The notes: a model not told the origin generated them from the sequence alone. A DNA stretch of 61,652 bases from Xanthomarina sp035306605 (GCA_035306605.1 DATGNR010000031.1), one strand, 5' to 3'. Shown: positions 17,899-27,375, counted from the stretch's first letter. A program made the numbers and translations.

Positions 17899-18001
17899 CT
17901 TAGAAAAAACACAATACAAACTAAACTGCGTTTTCAATATTATAAAATGTCAAGCGAAATAATTAACAGATAAGCTTATTCCTTAATTTATTTAACATTA
18001 T

Positions 18002-20638
18002 TTAAAACAAGGTTATTTGGCCGTTACCATCCAAACTTTCATCATTATCTGAACCTTTTGAAGAATTACTATCTGATTTAGATACATTTTCTTCATCAAC
18101 CACCTCTATGTTTTCAGCTGGCACTTCTTCTGGCGCTTCATATGGTAAAGGTTCTAGTAAACTTACTTGATTTACTTTATCTTTAGTTAACTGATTTCCA
18201 AGTGCGGTAATTCCTTTTACCGAAATAAACTCTTCAAAATTGACTTGCATATTTTCTTTGCGGTCTTTACCTCTTTCTTTGGTAAATTCTACATCTGCCA
18301 TTGGACGCCAATCTGTAGAAACAATTTCTAGTCTAGAATTTGGGTGATCGGAAATAAAACTTTCTTCTTTCGATTCGTTTTCAACCACAAAACGTTTCAC
18401 ATAGTAACGTTCTTTTTCTCCATCAAAATAAATGGCTGAAATAGGTTTTTTAGGAATCCATTTTTCCATGACTATCATATCGTCATCAAAGTGCGTTGTG
18501 ATTTCTGGAATGATTGTTTTTATAGTACCCGATTGATTGATTATTAAAATTCGGTCTTCTCCTCTAAACTCGCCAACTAACTCGCCTCGCTCGTCTACAT
18601 TTAATCGTTGTACAGTTTCATCGAACCATATTTTACGAGGTTTTAAGGTGGAAACTCCCTTTTCTTTTAATTCAATTTTTTTAACAGCATGTTTAGTAAC
18701 TACATTTCCTTTGGACGCACGCCCCTTAATTAGAACCTCAGCAAAATCTAAATCCCATTTTAGTTTTTTTATGCTGCCTACTTGTCTCAGGTGAACTGTT
18801 ACCATTTCAGCTTCCCCATTTGGGTTTGCCGAAAAATACCAAACCATTGAGCCTTTGTTCCCATTGGTTAAATCGTACTCCTTATCTCTAGTTATAGACG
18901 TAACGGCAAAACGTTTCACGTAAGATGGCCCTTTGCTCCCATCTCTATAAATCATGTTGTAAATGGTGCGTTTATCCTTTTTCTTAAACACAGCTACATG
19001 AATTATATCTTTACCTACAAATATTTTTGCATCTACTTTGCTCACCATCATTTTTCCTTCTTTGGTAAACACAATAATATCGTCTATGTCGCTACAATCG
19101 CAAACATATTCATCCTTTTTAAGTGATGTTCCAATAAAACCTTCCTCTCTATTTACATAAAGTTTGGTGTTTCTAATAACTACTTTCGTAGCATCAACAT
19201 CTTCAAAAAGTCTAATTTCTGTTTGTCTTTCTCTTCCTTTTCCGTAGTCTTTTTTAAGTCTTTCAAAATAGGCTATGGCATAATCAATTAGGTTGGCTAA
19301 ATGATGTTTTACTCTAGCTATTTCATCTTCTAAGGCATCAATTTTTTGTTGAGCCTTATCTATATCGAATTTAGAAATACGCTTGATACGAATTTCTGTT
19401 AATCTTAGGATATCTTCTTCTAAAACTGCTCGTTTTAAATGTTTGGTATGTGGTTTTAATCCTTTATCAATGGCTTGAATTACGCCTTCCCAAGTTTCTT
19501 CTTCCTCAATATCTCGATAAATTCGATTTTCAATAAAAATACGTTCTAAAGACGCAAAGTGCCATTGTTCTTCAAATTCACCCAATTGAATTTCCAACTC
19601 ACTTTTTAGCAGTTGTACCGTATTATCTGTAGAATGACGCAGCATTTCAGACACTCCAACAAACAAAGGTTTATTATCTTCAATAACACAACCTAATGGA
19701 GAAATGGAAGTCTCACAGCTAGTAAACGCATATAAAGCATCAATAGTTTTATCTGGAGAAATACCTCCAGGCAAATGCACCAAAATTTCAACTTTGGCTG
19801 CTGTATTATCTTCTATTTTCTTGATTTTAATTTTTCCTTTTTCATTTGCCTTTAAAATAGTATCTATTAAAGACGAGGTATTGGTTCCAAAAGGAATTTC
19901 GGTGATAACTAGTGTGTTTTTATCTAATTGAGAGATTTTTGCTCTAACACGTATTTTTCCACCACGCAAACCATCGTTATAATTACTAACATCTGCTATT
20001 CCCGCAGTTGGAAAATCTGGATAAAGTGTAAAATTTTTGCCTTTTAAATGTTTTACGGACGCATCAATAAGTTCATTAAAGTTATGAGGTAGAATTTTTG
20101 TTGAAAGTCCAACTGCAATTCCTTCTCCTCCCTGGGCCAAGAGAAGCGGAAACTTTACAGGAAGGTTGACAGGTTCTTTTCTTCTTCCATCGTAGGAAGC
20201 CTGCCATTCGGTAATTTTCGGATTGTAAACAACATCTAAAGCAAATTTAGATAAACGTGCTTCAATATAACGAGATGCTGCTGCGCTATCTCCTGTAAGT
20301 ATGTTTCCCCAGTTTCCTTGAGTATCAATTAACAAATCTTTCTGACCAATTTGTACCATGGCGTCTGCAATACTAGCATCACCGTGTGGATGATACTGCA
20401 TGGTATGCCCAACAATATTAGCTACTTTATTATAGCGCCCATCGTCCAAATCCTTCATAGAGTGCATGATACGACGTTGCACGGGTTTTAAACCATCTTC
20501 TATAGCTGGCACAGCACGTTCTAGGATTACATAAGATGCATAATCTAAAAACCAGTCTTTAAACATGCCAGAAACCTTGGTAATGGTTTCCTTATTTTCT
20601 TCTTGCTCATTTAACAAATTGTTGTTCTCTTCGCTCAT
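18002..20638 (-). CDS. parC: DNA topoisomerase IV subunit A
   Basis: This subunit breaks and rejoins DNA and, with ParE, decatenates daughter chromosomes. The 878-residue product has the winged-helix region with the active-site Tyr124 in SAAASRYIEARLSKF and the quinolone-region HPHGDASIADAM, and a long C-terminal domain ending in an acidic Ser/Asp/Glu-rich tail. The start codon overlaps the stop codon of the small gene upstream by one base (TAATG), and that gene overlaps parE, so the three are translated as one unit. Absence of a clear gyrase A-box and pairing with a short ParE-type B subunit support topoisomerase IV over gyrase. Confidence 0.93.
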   Translation of the reverse strand: MSEENNNLLNEQEENKETITKVSGMFKDWFLDYASYVILERAVPAIEDGLKPVQRRIMHSMKDLDDGRYNKVANIVGHTMQYHPHGDASIADAMVQIGQKDLLIDTQGNWGNILTGDSAAASRYIEARLSKFALDVVYNPKITEWQASYDGRRKEPVNLPVKFPLLLAQGGEGIAVGLSTKILPHNFNELIDASVKHLKGKNFTLYPDFPTAGIADVSNYNDGLRGGKIRVRAKISQLDKNTLVITEIPFGTNTSSLIDTILKANEKGKIKIKKIEDNTAAKVEILVHLPGGISPDKTIDALYAFTSCETSISPLGCVIEDNKPLFVGVSEMLRHSTDNTVQLLKSELEIQLGEFEEQWHFASLERIFIENRIYRDIEEEETWEGVIQAIDKGLKPHTKHLKRAVLEEDILRLTEIRIKRISKFDIDKAQQKIDALEDEIARVKHHLANLIDYAIAYFERLKKDYGKGRERQTEIRLFEDVDATKVVIRNTKLYVNREEGFIGTSLKKDEYVCDCSDIDDIIVFTKEGKMMVSKVDAKIFVGKDIIHVAVFKKKDKRTIYNMIYRDGSKGPSYVKRFAVTSITRDKEYDLTNGNKGSMVWYFSANPNGEAEMVTVHLRQVGSIKKLKWDLDFAEVLIKGRASKGNVVTKHAVKKIELKEKGVSTLKPRKIWFDETVQRLNVDERGELVGEFRGEDRILIINQSGTIKTIIPEITTHFDDDMIVMEKWIPKKPISAIYFDGEKERYYVKRFVVENESKEESFISDHPNSRLEIVSTDWRPMADVEFTKERGKDRKENMQVNFEEFISVKGITALGNQLTKDKVNQVSLLEPLPYEAPEEVPAENIEVVDEENVSKSDSNSSKGSDNDESLDGNGQITLF

Positions 20639-21120
20639 TAATCTTTAGATTTTCTGTTTTCCCTTATCATTTTACTTAATGATTGTCTGATATATTTTCT
20701 TTTTTTTCTAGAAACCAAAGTCACATTAAAGCATTCTTTTTTAACATGTCCGTTGGAGCTTTTAATAAACAACACCAATTCTTTATACACTAAGTAATCG
20801 TATATTTTAAAGCTTTTAAGTTTTGATTTGTGAAACTCTACGGTATGTTCTCTGTAATTAAAGTGGTCTGATAGCAGTAAACCTTTATTTGTAACCACCA
20901 CTTTTAAGCCATCACTATCGTATTCAAAGTATTTAGAAATAAAATGAACAAGGAAAAATAGTGCACTAAAACCAAATATTAAAATAAATGCTGTTATCAG
21001 CGGGTTTGGAGTTAAATTTGTAAAAGCTCTGAAGATGGTTGCCAAAAGTATGGCTAAAACAATCAGTACAAAATAAACCGAAATGATTACATTTCTTACT
21101 TTAGAATTATTGGTTCTCAT
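20638..21120 (-). CDS. Small membrane protein between parE and parC
   Basis: I do not recognise a named family. The 160-residue protein has two hydrophobic segments (about residues 11-31, IISVYFVLIVLAILLATIF, and 42-62, PLITAFILIFGFSALFFLVHF). A soluble C-terminal domain of about 95 residues follows, with alternating strands and a basic helix (SRKKRKYIRQSLSKMIREN), resembling a membrane-anchored PH-like layout. The start overlaps the parE stop (ATGA) and the stop overlaps the parC start (TAATG), so expression is tied to topoisomerase IV. A role in placing or adjusting the enzyme at the membrane is speculation. Confidence 0.75.
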   Translation of the reverse strand: MRTNNSKVRNVIISVYFVLIVLAILLATIFRAFTNLTPNPLITAFILIFGFSALFFLVHFISKYFEYDSDGLKVVVTNKGLLLSDHFNYREHTVEFHKSKLKSFKIYDYLVYKELVLFIKSSNGHVKKECFNVTLVSRKKRKYIRQSLSKMIRENRKSKD

Positions 21121-22976
21121 ATTTTATCCTCCACTAAATCTAACTCAACTTTTAGGTTGTCAATAATAAATTCCTGTCTGTCCGGAGTATTTTTACCCAT
21201 GTAGAAGGACAACAAATCTTCAATAGACATGTCTTTGTCTAACATGACTGGGTCTAAACGTATATTTTCACCAATAAAGTGTACAAACTCATTTGGAGAT
21301 ATTTCTCCAAGTCCTTTAAATCGAGTTATTTCTGGCTTAGGTTTAAGCTTTTCAATAGCACTTCGACGCTCATCTTCGGAGTAACAATAAATAGTTTCCT
21401 TTTTATTCCTAACTCTAAATAATGGCGTTTGCAATATGTATAAATGTCCTTCTTTAATAATTTCTGGGAAGAATTGTAAAAAGAAGGTTATTAATAACAA
21501 TCTAATATGCATCCCATCCACATCCGCATCGGTAGCAATTACTACGTTGTTATATCGAAGGTCCTCTAAAGATTCCTCGATATTTAGCGCGGCTTGAAGG
21601 AGGTTAAATTCTTCGTTTTCGTAAACTATTTTTTTACTTAAACCATACGAATTTAATGGTTTTCCTTTTAAACTGAAAACGGCTTGTGTATTTACATCCC
21701 TAGATTTAGTAATACTACCAGAAGCCGAATCACCCTCTGTGATGAACAAAGTCGTTTCAAGATACCTTTCGTTTTTGGTGTCGCCAAAATGAACACGACA
21801 ATCACGTAATTTCTTATTGTGAAGGCTTGCTTTTTTAGCACGATCCTTAGCTAATTTTCTAATTCCGGAAAGCTCTTTACGTTCGCGTTCTGCTTGAAGA
21901 ATTTTACGCTGAATCTTTTCAGCTGTTTCTGGATTTTTGTGTAAATAGTTATCTAAATGTGTTTTTAGGAAATCGTTTATGAAGGTTCTAACCGTTGGTA
22001 GGTTTCCTCCCATATCAGTAGATCCTAATTTGGTTTTAGTCTGACTTTCAAAAACCGGTTCCATTACTTTAATAGAAACAGCCGAAACAACTGATTTTCT
22101 AATATCTGATGCTTCGTAGTTTTTACCATAAAACTCTCTAAGGGTTTTTACTAAAGCTTCTCTAAAAGCAGCTAAATGTGTTCCTCCTTGTGTGGTATTT
22201 TGGCCGTTTACAAACGAATGATATTCCTCGCTATATTGAGTTTTACTGTGGGTTAATGCCACTTCAATATCTTCGCTCTTTAAGTGAATGATAGGATATA
22301 GCATATCTGTGTCCTTGATGTTTTCAGATAACAGATCCTTTAATCCATTTTCACTGAAATATTTTTCACCATTAAAAACAATGGTTAAACCTGTGTTTAA
22401 ATACACATAGTTTTTGAGCATTTTAACTACATACTCGCTTCGATACTTATAATTTTTGAAGATGGTATCATCTGGAATAAAAGAAACCTTGGTTCCCTTT
22501 CTTCTAGAAGTATCTTCAAGCAAATCTTGGTTAGTAAGATTTCCTTGTTCAAATTCTGCCGAAGCCGATTTGCTATCTCGTGTAGATTCTACTCTAAAGA
22601 ACGATGACAAGGCATTTACAGCTTTGGTACCAACTCCATTTAATCCTACAGACTTTTTAAACGCTTTGGAATCGTATTTTCCACCGGTATTCATTTTGGA
22701 AACTACGTCTACTACTTTTCCTAATGGAATACCACGTCCGTAATCTCGAACAGTAACTTTACTGCCTTGTATGGACACATCGATGGTTTTTCCTGCTCCC
22801 ATAACATATTCGTCAATGGAGTTGTCCAACACCTCTTTTAAAAGAATATAAATACCATCGTCTGGAGAAGATCCATCACCCAACTTTCCTATATACATTC
22901 CAGGACGCATTCTAATGTGTTCTTTCCAGTCTAGGGAGCGTATGTTATCTTCGGTATAATTAGATTGTTCAGACAT
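21117..22976 (-). CDS. parE: DNA topoisomerase IV subunit B
   Basis: This is the ATPase subunit of topoisomerase IV. The 619-residue product has GHKL ATP-binding motifs (LLKEVLDNSIDEYVMGAG, VRDYGRGIPLGKV, GLNGVGTKAVNALS) in the first 130 residues, a transducer domain, and a Toprim domain with LFITEGDSASGSI and the metal-binding IATDADVDGMH. The length suits the short ParE/GyrB type without the extra insertion. It is the first gene of the parE-orf160-parC unit. Upstream lie 400 bp that include a structured-RNA candidate and its terminator. Confidence 0.94.
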   Translation of the reverse strand: MSEQSNYTEDNIRSLDWKEHIRMRPGMYIGKLGDGSSPDDGIYILLKEVLDNSIDEYVMGAGKTIDVSIQGSKVTVRDYGRGIPLGKVVDVVSKMNTGGKYDSKAFKKSVGLNGVGTKAVNALSSFFRVESTRDSKSASAEFEQGNLTNQDLLEDTSRRKGTKVSFIPDDTIFKNYKYRSEYVVKMLKNYVYLNTGLTIVFNGEKYFSENGLKDLLSENIKDTDMLYPIIHLKSEDIEVALTHSKTQYSEEYHSFVNGQNTTQGGTHLAAFREALVKTLREFYGKNYEASDIRKSVVSAVSIKVMEPVFESQTKTKLGSTDMGGNLPTVRTFINDFLKTHLDNYLHKNPETAEKIQRKILQAERERKELSGIRKLAKDRAKKASLHNKKLRDCRVHFGDTKNERYLETTLFITEGDSASGSITKSRDVNTQAVFSLKGKPLNSYGLSKKIVYENEEFNLLQAALNIEESLEDLRYNNVVIATDADVDGMHIRLLLITFFLQFFPEIIKEGHLYILQTPLFRVRNKKETIYCYSEDERRSAIEKLKPKPEITRFKGLGEISPNEFVHFIGENIRLDPVMLDKDMSIEDLLSFYMGKNTPDRQEFIIDNLKVELDLVEDKI

Positions 22977-23061
22977 AAATTGGTAAAAAGTTTTGGTACG
23001 TTGCTAATATAAGGTTTCGCGTTAAAATATAAAATAGCGAACCCACAAAGTAATTAACAAT

Positions 23062-23096
23062 AAAAAAGCCGATGCTGTTGAGAACATTGGCTTTTT
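23062..23096 (-). terminator. Terminator of the RNA upstream of parE
   Basis: AAAAAGCC at 23063-23070 pairs with GGCTTTTT at 23089-23096, with further pairing inside. The minus-strand U-tract is at 23062-23067. It lies 86 nt before the parE start. Confidence 0.8.
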
Positions 23097-23278
23097 AGTT
23101 TATATTTTTTGTTCTAGCCAGTTTTTAGGCAATAATTATATTACACCTTTAAGAAAACTAGAGTTTTACTTGAAGTTCACCTATGGTATCCCTGCTTTAT
23201 ACTAGGCTTATCCATAGCTTATATATGGAGTAGCTACGAGGGAACCCCGAACCACCCCACTATTTACGTGGGTTTATT
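23062..23278 (-). ncRNA. Unassigned structured RNA candidate between ychF and parE
   Basis: On the minus strand a promoter box TACTTTTG (23285-23292) is followed by about 217 nt ending in a rho-independent terminator (23062-23096). The interior is richer in GC than the neighbouring spacers and has no plausible reading frame. Stems visible in minus-strand RNA are CCCAC/GTGGG with a 7-nt loop (within 23255-23275), TCCATA/TATGGA (23211-23229), an overlapping alternative GTAGCT/AGCTAT, and GCC/GGC near 23116-23130. It matches no tmRNA, SRP RNA or RNase P signature I can recognise. A 6S-like RNA already exists at 52.7 kb, so this is something else. It could instead be a long attenuated leader of parE. 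Confidence 0.5.
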
Positions 23279-23284
23279 GGTACT

Positions 23285-23292
23285 CAAAAGTA
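23285..23292 (-). promoter_or_regulatory. Promoter -7 box for the RNA upstream of parE
   Basis: It reads TACTTTTG on the minus strand, an exact TAnnTTTG match. The -33 TTG is not clear. Confidence 0.4.
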
Positions 23293-23377
23293 AGGATAAT
23301 CGGTAATTAAATAGTGCTTATTAAAAGTGTTTCTGTTTGCTATTCATACTAAGCACAATTTACTAAAAAAAAATCAA

Positions 23378-24472
23378 TTATACGTTAAATAAGAAATGCA
23401 TAACATCTCCATCTTTTACCACGTAATTCTTTCCTTCTACACGCATTTTCCCTGCTTCCTTTACTTTAGCTTCACTACCAAGCGTAGCAAAATCTTCGTA
23501 AGAAATAACTTCTGCTCTAATAAATCCTTTTTCAAAATCGGTGTGGATAACTCCTGCAGCTTGTGGCGCTGTAGCTCCAACCAAAACGGTCCAAGCTCTA
23601 ACTTCTTTCACTCCTGCTGTAAAGTAGGTTTGAAGTTTTAATAACTTATAAGCCGAACGGATTAGTTTTGAAGAACCTGGTTCATCTAAACCGATATCCG
23701 ATAAAAACATCTGACGCTCTTCGTAATCGTCTAATTCGTTAATATCTGCTTCAGTACCCACAGCTAATACTAAAACCTCAGCATTTTCGTGTTTAACAGC
23801 TTCTCTAACTTGGTCTACATAAGCATTTCCAGAAACGGCAGAACCTTCGTCGACATTACACACATACATTACTGGTTTATCTGTAATAAACTGACTTGGT
23901 TTTACAAAGTCTTCGTAATCTTCTTCAGAAAACTCTAAAGCTCTTACAGAAATACCTGCTTCCAAACCTGCTTTAATTTTCAATAAAACCGCTTCTTCTT
24001 TTTGAGCATCTTTATTTCCTGTTTTAGCCGCACGCTTAACTTTATCTAGTTTTTTATCAACGGTTTCCAAGTCCTTTAATTGCAGCTCCATGTCGATAGT
24101 TTCTTTATCACGAATTGGATTAATATTCCCATCTACATGAACAATATTATCGTTATCAAAACAACGTAAAACGTGAAGAATAGCATCTGTTTCACGAATA
24201 TTTGCCAAGAACTGGTTTCCTAAACCTTCACCTTTAGAAGCTCCCTTTACTAATCCTGCAATATCCACAATCTCAACGGTTGCTGGTTGTACACGAACAG
24301 GTTTTACTAGTTCTGTTAGTTTTTCTAATCTTGGGTCTGGTACGTTTACTATACCGATATTTGGTTCTATGGTACAAAACGGAAAGTTAGCACTTTGCGC
24401 TTTGGCATTAGATAAACAATTAAAAAGGGTCGATTTCCCGACGTTTGGTAATCCTACGATGCCTGCTTTCAT
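23378..24472 (-). CDS. ychF: Redox-regulated ATPase YchF (Obg-like)
   Basis: YchF/OLA1 is a universally conserved P-loop NTPase that prefers ATP and associates with ribosomes. The 364-residue product is the usual length. It starts MKAGIVGLPNVGKSTLFNCL (P-loop at 7-15) and contains DIAGLVKGASKGEGLGNQFL (G3/switch). A CNVDE segment near residue 200 replaces the GTP-specific NKxD, as expected for an ATP-binding YchF. A C-terminal TGS domain follows (KGFIRAEVISYEDF). The ATG at 24472 follows a small hairpin at 24480-24499. Confidence 0.95.
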   Translation of the reverse strand: MKAGIVGLPNVGKSTLFNCLSNAKAQSANFPFCTIEPNIGIVNVPDPRLEKLTELVKPVRVQPATVEIVDIAGLVKGASKGEGLGNQFLANIRETDAILHVLRCFDNDNIVHVDGNINPIRDKETIDMELQLKDLETVDKKLDKVKRAAKTGNKDAQKEEAVLLKIKAGLEAGISVRALEFSEEDYEDFVKPSQFITDKPVMYVCNVDEGSAVSGNAYVDQVREAVKHENAEVLVLAVGTEADINELDDYEERQMFLSDIGLDEPGSSKLIRSAYKLLKLQTYFTAGVKEVRAWTVLVGATAPQAAGVIHTDFEKGFIRAEVISYEDFATLGSEAKVKEAGKMRVEGKNYVVKDGDVMHFLFNV

Positions 24473-24479
24473 ATTTTAT

Positions 24480-24499
24480 ATTCCTGACAAGGCAGGAAT
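24480..24499. repeat. Short palindrome before ychF
   Basis: ATTCCTG at 24480-24486 and CAGGAAT at 24493-24499 form a 7-bp stem with a 6-nt loop, 7 nt before the ychF ATG. Similar CCTG/CAGG hairpins are dispersed in some Flavobacteriaceae genomes as far as I recall; only one copy is seen here. Confidence 0.4.
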
Positions 24500-24656
24500 C
24501 ACTTTAAAGGTTGTACTTATTTTTTCAAGCTGCAAAGGTAGTCAATTCCTTGAAAAGTTTGAAGGACGACATGTGGAAAAGTTTTAAGGTGGGCAGGTGC
24601 TGAAAAACTCCCTGTTTTTATCACATGCCCTAGTTTTTAATTATAGCAACCAGTTG

Positions 24657-25232
24657 TTATTTCGTTTGATTTAACAGCTGCTTGGCCGAGTCTGATGCAC
24701 AAATTAATCCTGCCGCTAGCATTATTACATCTTTTAACACCAATCTACCTGCCCCAGATAAATAAGGGAATCCAAATTGTGGCGTTGGAAAATCTCCTCC
24801 AAGATTTGGCACATACACTTCTGGAGTGGTAATTAAAAAAGTAAGCGTAACTATGGACATTCCAAAGGTTAACAATCCGCCTATAAGTCCGATTTTAGCG
24901 TACCAAATACCTAAAACAGTAAGTAAGCCGATGATGCAAATAACAGCTCCTAAACCGTAAGCAAATAGGTAGGTTCCGTTTTCTTTATGCCAATCAACAT
25001 TTTTTTGAACTGTTTTTCCTTCTGGATTTTTAAACTCTTTGTATTCGGGTGCGTCCTTGTTGTAAAAGAAAGACATGAACGGACTATTAGCTACAAATGG
25101 CACAATTCCGTCTGCCTCGTATTGAAATGCTTTAAGGCCACCAATCCATGCCATTACAATAAATATTGATATTCTTATTAGATTGATGAAATTTAATTGG
25201 CTATCGGCTAAAATTGTAATTAGTTTATTCAT
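24657..25232 (-). CDS. DUF417 (YkgB/RclC-like) membrane protein
   Basis: The 191-residue inner-membrane protein has four hydrophobic segments and the family's N-terminal ISIFIVMAWIGGLKAFQYEA and C-terminal YLSGAGRLVLKDVIMLAAGLI. E. coli RclC, a family member, belongs to the reactive-chlorine response; the Bacteroidota members are uncharacterised. No rclR/rclA-like gene is near. It stands alone, with ychF downstream on the same strand 184 bp away. Confidence 0.82.
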   Translation of the reverse strand: MNKLITILADSQLNFINLIRISIFIVMAWIGGLKAFQYEADGIVPFVANSPFMSFFYNKDAPEYKEFKNPEGKTVQKNVDWHKENGTYLFAYGLGAVICIIGLLTVLGIWYAKIGLIGGLLTFGMSIVTLTFLITTPEVYVPNLGGDFPTPQFGFPYLSGAGRLVLKDVIMLAAGLICASDSAKQLLNQTK

Positions 25233-25559
25233 TGCTATTAATTCAATTGTTTTTCTATTTCTATTAATTCTAGTTACATCTTGTTTTTAAATGACCTACC
25301 CTTGGCTTCTTCTTTGCCAAAATTTTGAGCGAAAATAAGAAGAAAACACACATTTACTCTTGTTTTAATTAGTTGGATTTTTGGATGCTGGTTTTATTCA
25401 GTTTTAAACTTTTTTTTTATTACTTCCTCTACCCTAGTAAAAAGAACCCTTACAACCGGAATTGAATACCTCCTTCCAAAAAGCATCGCTGTATTTGGGA
25501 CATATACAAATCCAAACACATCAGATAGAGCGTTCGCTTAATTTAAATAACCTTAGGTG
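25233..25559. other. Intergenic stretch with nothing assigned
   Basis: These 327 bp between two minus-strand genes contain homopolymer A/T tracts. On the minus strand there is a short open stretch ending FGKEEAKGRSFKNKM near 25278 with no credible start. No RNA gene, repeat or clear promoter was recognised. Confidence 0.4.
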
Positions 25560-26489
25560 CTATTCAATTTTTATAGAGGTTTTATATACTTTACTAAGTC
25601 CGTTTTCATTTTGTTCCATATAACTTGTGAATTCAGAAATGGAATTAAATTTCCTTGGCTTAAGATTATTCCTTTTACTTGTAAAATACAGCATTTGGTT
25701 TTGCTCATCATAAAACGGGCAATATTCCATGTATTTTGTATTAACCGGAACTCCTAAATTTGTAGCCTTTGTCCAGTTTCCATCCGCATCCTTTTTTGAA
25801 ATATACAAATCGCCACTGCCTTGGCCATCTTTTTCGTTGTATTTAGAATAGATTAGAAAATTTTCGTTCTCCGAGATAAATGCGTTAAACTCATACCCTT
25901 CTCCATTAATATTTTCATTTAATAACATAGGTTTTGAATACTTGCCATCCTCCCATTTACAGTAATAAATATCATCTTTTCCAAATCCTATAGGCGATAC
26001 CATGGTAAAGTATAAATTGTTGTTTTTGCTTACAGAAGGGAAGAATTCGTCCAATTCTGAATTTACTGGAGCTCCCAAATTCTTCGGTGCAGACCATTCA
26101 TCATCTTTACCTTTTCTATCCACAAACCAAATATCGAAATCCTTTTTTTTATTATCGGATTCCATTAATGGCCTATCGGAAGCAAAAAACAAGCGGTTAT
26201 TATCATGAGATAAAAATGGCTCTAAATACATATACGAATCATTAAATGGCAATAATTCTGGTTGTGACCATTGGTTATCTTTCTTTTTAATATATGCTAA
26301 CTGTGAAATTTCCTGACTTGGGCTTTGAATGGTAAAAAAGGCTTCATTTCCATCTTTTGAAATACAAAAATCGCGTACATTGACAAACTGATTGAGTGTC
26401 TTATCAAATGGCTCAACCTTTAATTGATTTTGAGCTACTAATACATTTGAAATAAGCATGAATAAAATTACAAATTTGAGTTTTTTCAT
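25560..26489 (-). CDS. Secreted PD40 beta-propeller protein
   Basis: The 309-residue product has a signal peptide (MKKLKFVILFMLISNVLVAQ). Repeated PD40/TolB-like blades follow: AFFTIQSPSQEISQLAYIKK, RLFFASDRPLMESDNKKKDF, FPSVSKNNNLYFTMVSP, MLYFTSKRN. Such propellers bind ligands or partners in the periplasm or on the surface. No OmpA or catalytic domain is attached. It ends 10 bp after the SGNH hydrolase gene upstream on the same strand, so the two form an operon. Function not assigned. Confidence 0.8.
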   Translation of the reverse strand: MKKLKFVILFMLISNVLVAQNQLKVEPFDKTLNQFVNVRDFCISKDGNEAFFTIQSPSQEISQLAYIKKKDNQWSQPELLPFNDSYMYLEPFLSHDNNRLFFASDRPLMESDNKKKDFDIWFVDRKGKDDEWSAPKNLGAPVNSELDEFFPSVSKNNNLYFTMVSPIGFGKDDIYYCKWEDGKYSKPMLLNENINGEGYEFNAFISENENFLIYSKYNEKDGQGSGDLYISKKDADGNWTKATNLGVPVNTKYMEYCPFYDEQNQMLYFTSKRNNLKPRKFNSISEFTSYMEQNENGLSKVYKTSIKIE

Positions 26490-26499
26490 TATTGATATG

Positions 26500-27135
26500 T
26501 TATAAATTTTTATTTTGTAAAAACAAATGGTTAACTATTACTTTTGCAGCTATTTTACTGCCTTGTAAGGATGGATGAAACCCATCTGATCCATAATACT
26601 GAAAATCTTCAGTTTTATCAATATACTCTTTCCACACCTTACCCACTGGTAGCAAAATGGAGTTGTTAATACGCGCAGCATCTCTATAATTTTTAATCAC
26701 ACCGTTAAAGGTCTGGTAGTAGCTTAAAGATGGCCATACCATAAAGTAACCAAGTTTGGTATTGTACTCTTTACAAAGATTATTAAACTTTTTGCCATAT
26801 TCTACAAGCATATTTCTACCATTAACTTGAGAAGAAGGTCCTTGTTGAATAATTACGAAGTCATATTTCTTTTTTGCAATTAATTTTTGGGCTTTTCCAA
26901 CGTTCCAATGGTCCTGAATCGAATAGTTTGGAAAAGCCATCATTTTATAATTCATCTCAATTCCTTCCTGGGCAGCCATTTCCTTAACTAGTTCTGGTAG
27001 GTTATTGCTATAGGTTAAACTGTTACCAATAAACAGAACATTTACCTGTGTTTTAGCAACTATATCCCTACTTGTTTGTTGACTATAGGCGATTGAAAAT
27101 ACGAATATGAAGAATAAAGTAATTGTTTTGCTCAT
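26500..27135 (-). CDS. Secreted SGNH/GDSL-type hydrolase
   Basis: The 211-residue protein has a signal peptide (MSKTITLFFIFVFSIAYS). SGNH blocks are VLFIGNSLTYSNNLP (block I, nucleophile Ser in GNS), FVIIQQGPSSQVNG in place of the GxND block, and YGSDGFHPSLQGSKIAA (block V with Asp and His). The likely reaction is ester hydrolysis, for example of acetylated carbohydrate, but the substrate is unknown. It is followed after 10 bp by the PD40 propeller gene, suggesting joint secretion and use. Confidence 0.8.
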   Translation of the reverse strand: MSKTITLFFIFVFSIAYSQQTSRDIVAKTQVNVLFIGNSLTYSNNLPELVKEMAAQEGIEMNYKMMAFPNYSIQDHWNVGKAQKLIAKKKYDFVIIQQGPSSQVNGRNMLVEYGKKFNNLCKEYNTKLGYFMVWPSLSYYQTFNGVIKNYRDAARINNSILLPVGKVWKEYIDKTEDFQYYGSDGFHPSLQGSKIAAKVIVNHLFLQNKNL

Positions 27136-27342
27136 GTTATTAAGTATGCTATTAAATAAAGTTGGGTAAAATGTTCCAGCCTTAGCAATAAAAGTGAAAA
27201 AGCTGCTTTATTCTTCCACTATAAAATCTGACCGGATAAAAATAGAAATAAAAGCCTGAAAATGGCTACAATTAACTTTTCTTTGTTAGTCTTTTACTAC
27301 AGTTATTCTCAAAATTCAGCAAAGCAAACCATAGTTTATGGT

Positions 27343-27350
27343 TATATTTG
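27343..27350 (+). promoter_or_regulatory. Promoter -7 box TATATTTG
   Basis: An exact TAnnTTTG match 25 nt before the ATG at 27376. It argues that the longer upstream frame (from 27262) is not translated. Confidence 0.5.
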
Positions 27351-27375
27351 CACCATATTTAAAAACCTAATCTAC

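Noticed and set aside
25260..25340. Short minus-strand frame ending FGKEEAKGRSFKNKM
   Set aside because: No start codon gives a plausible protein and nothing recognisable precedes it; at most a remnant.
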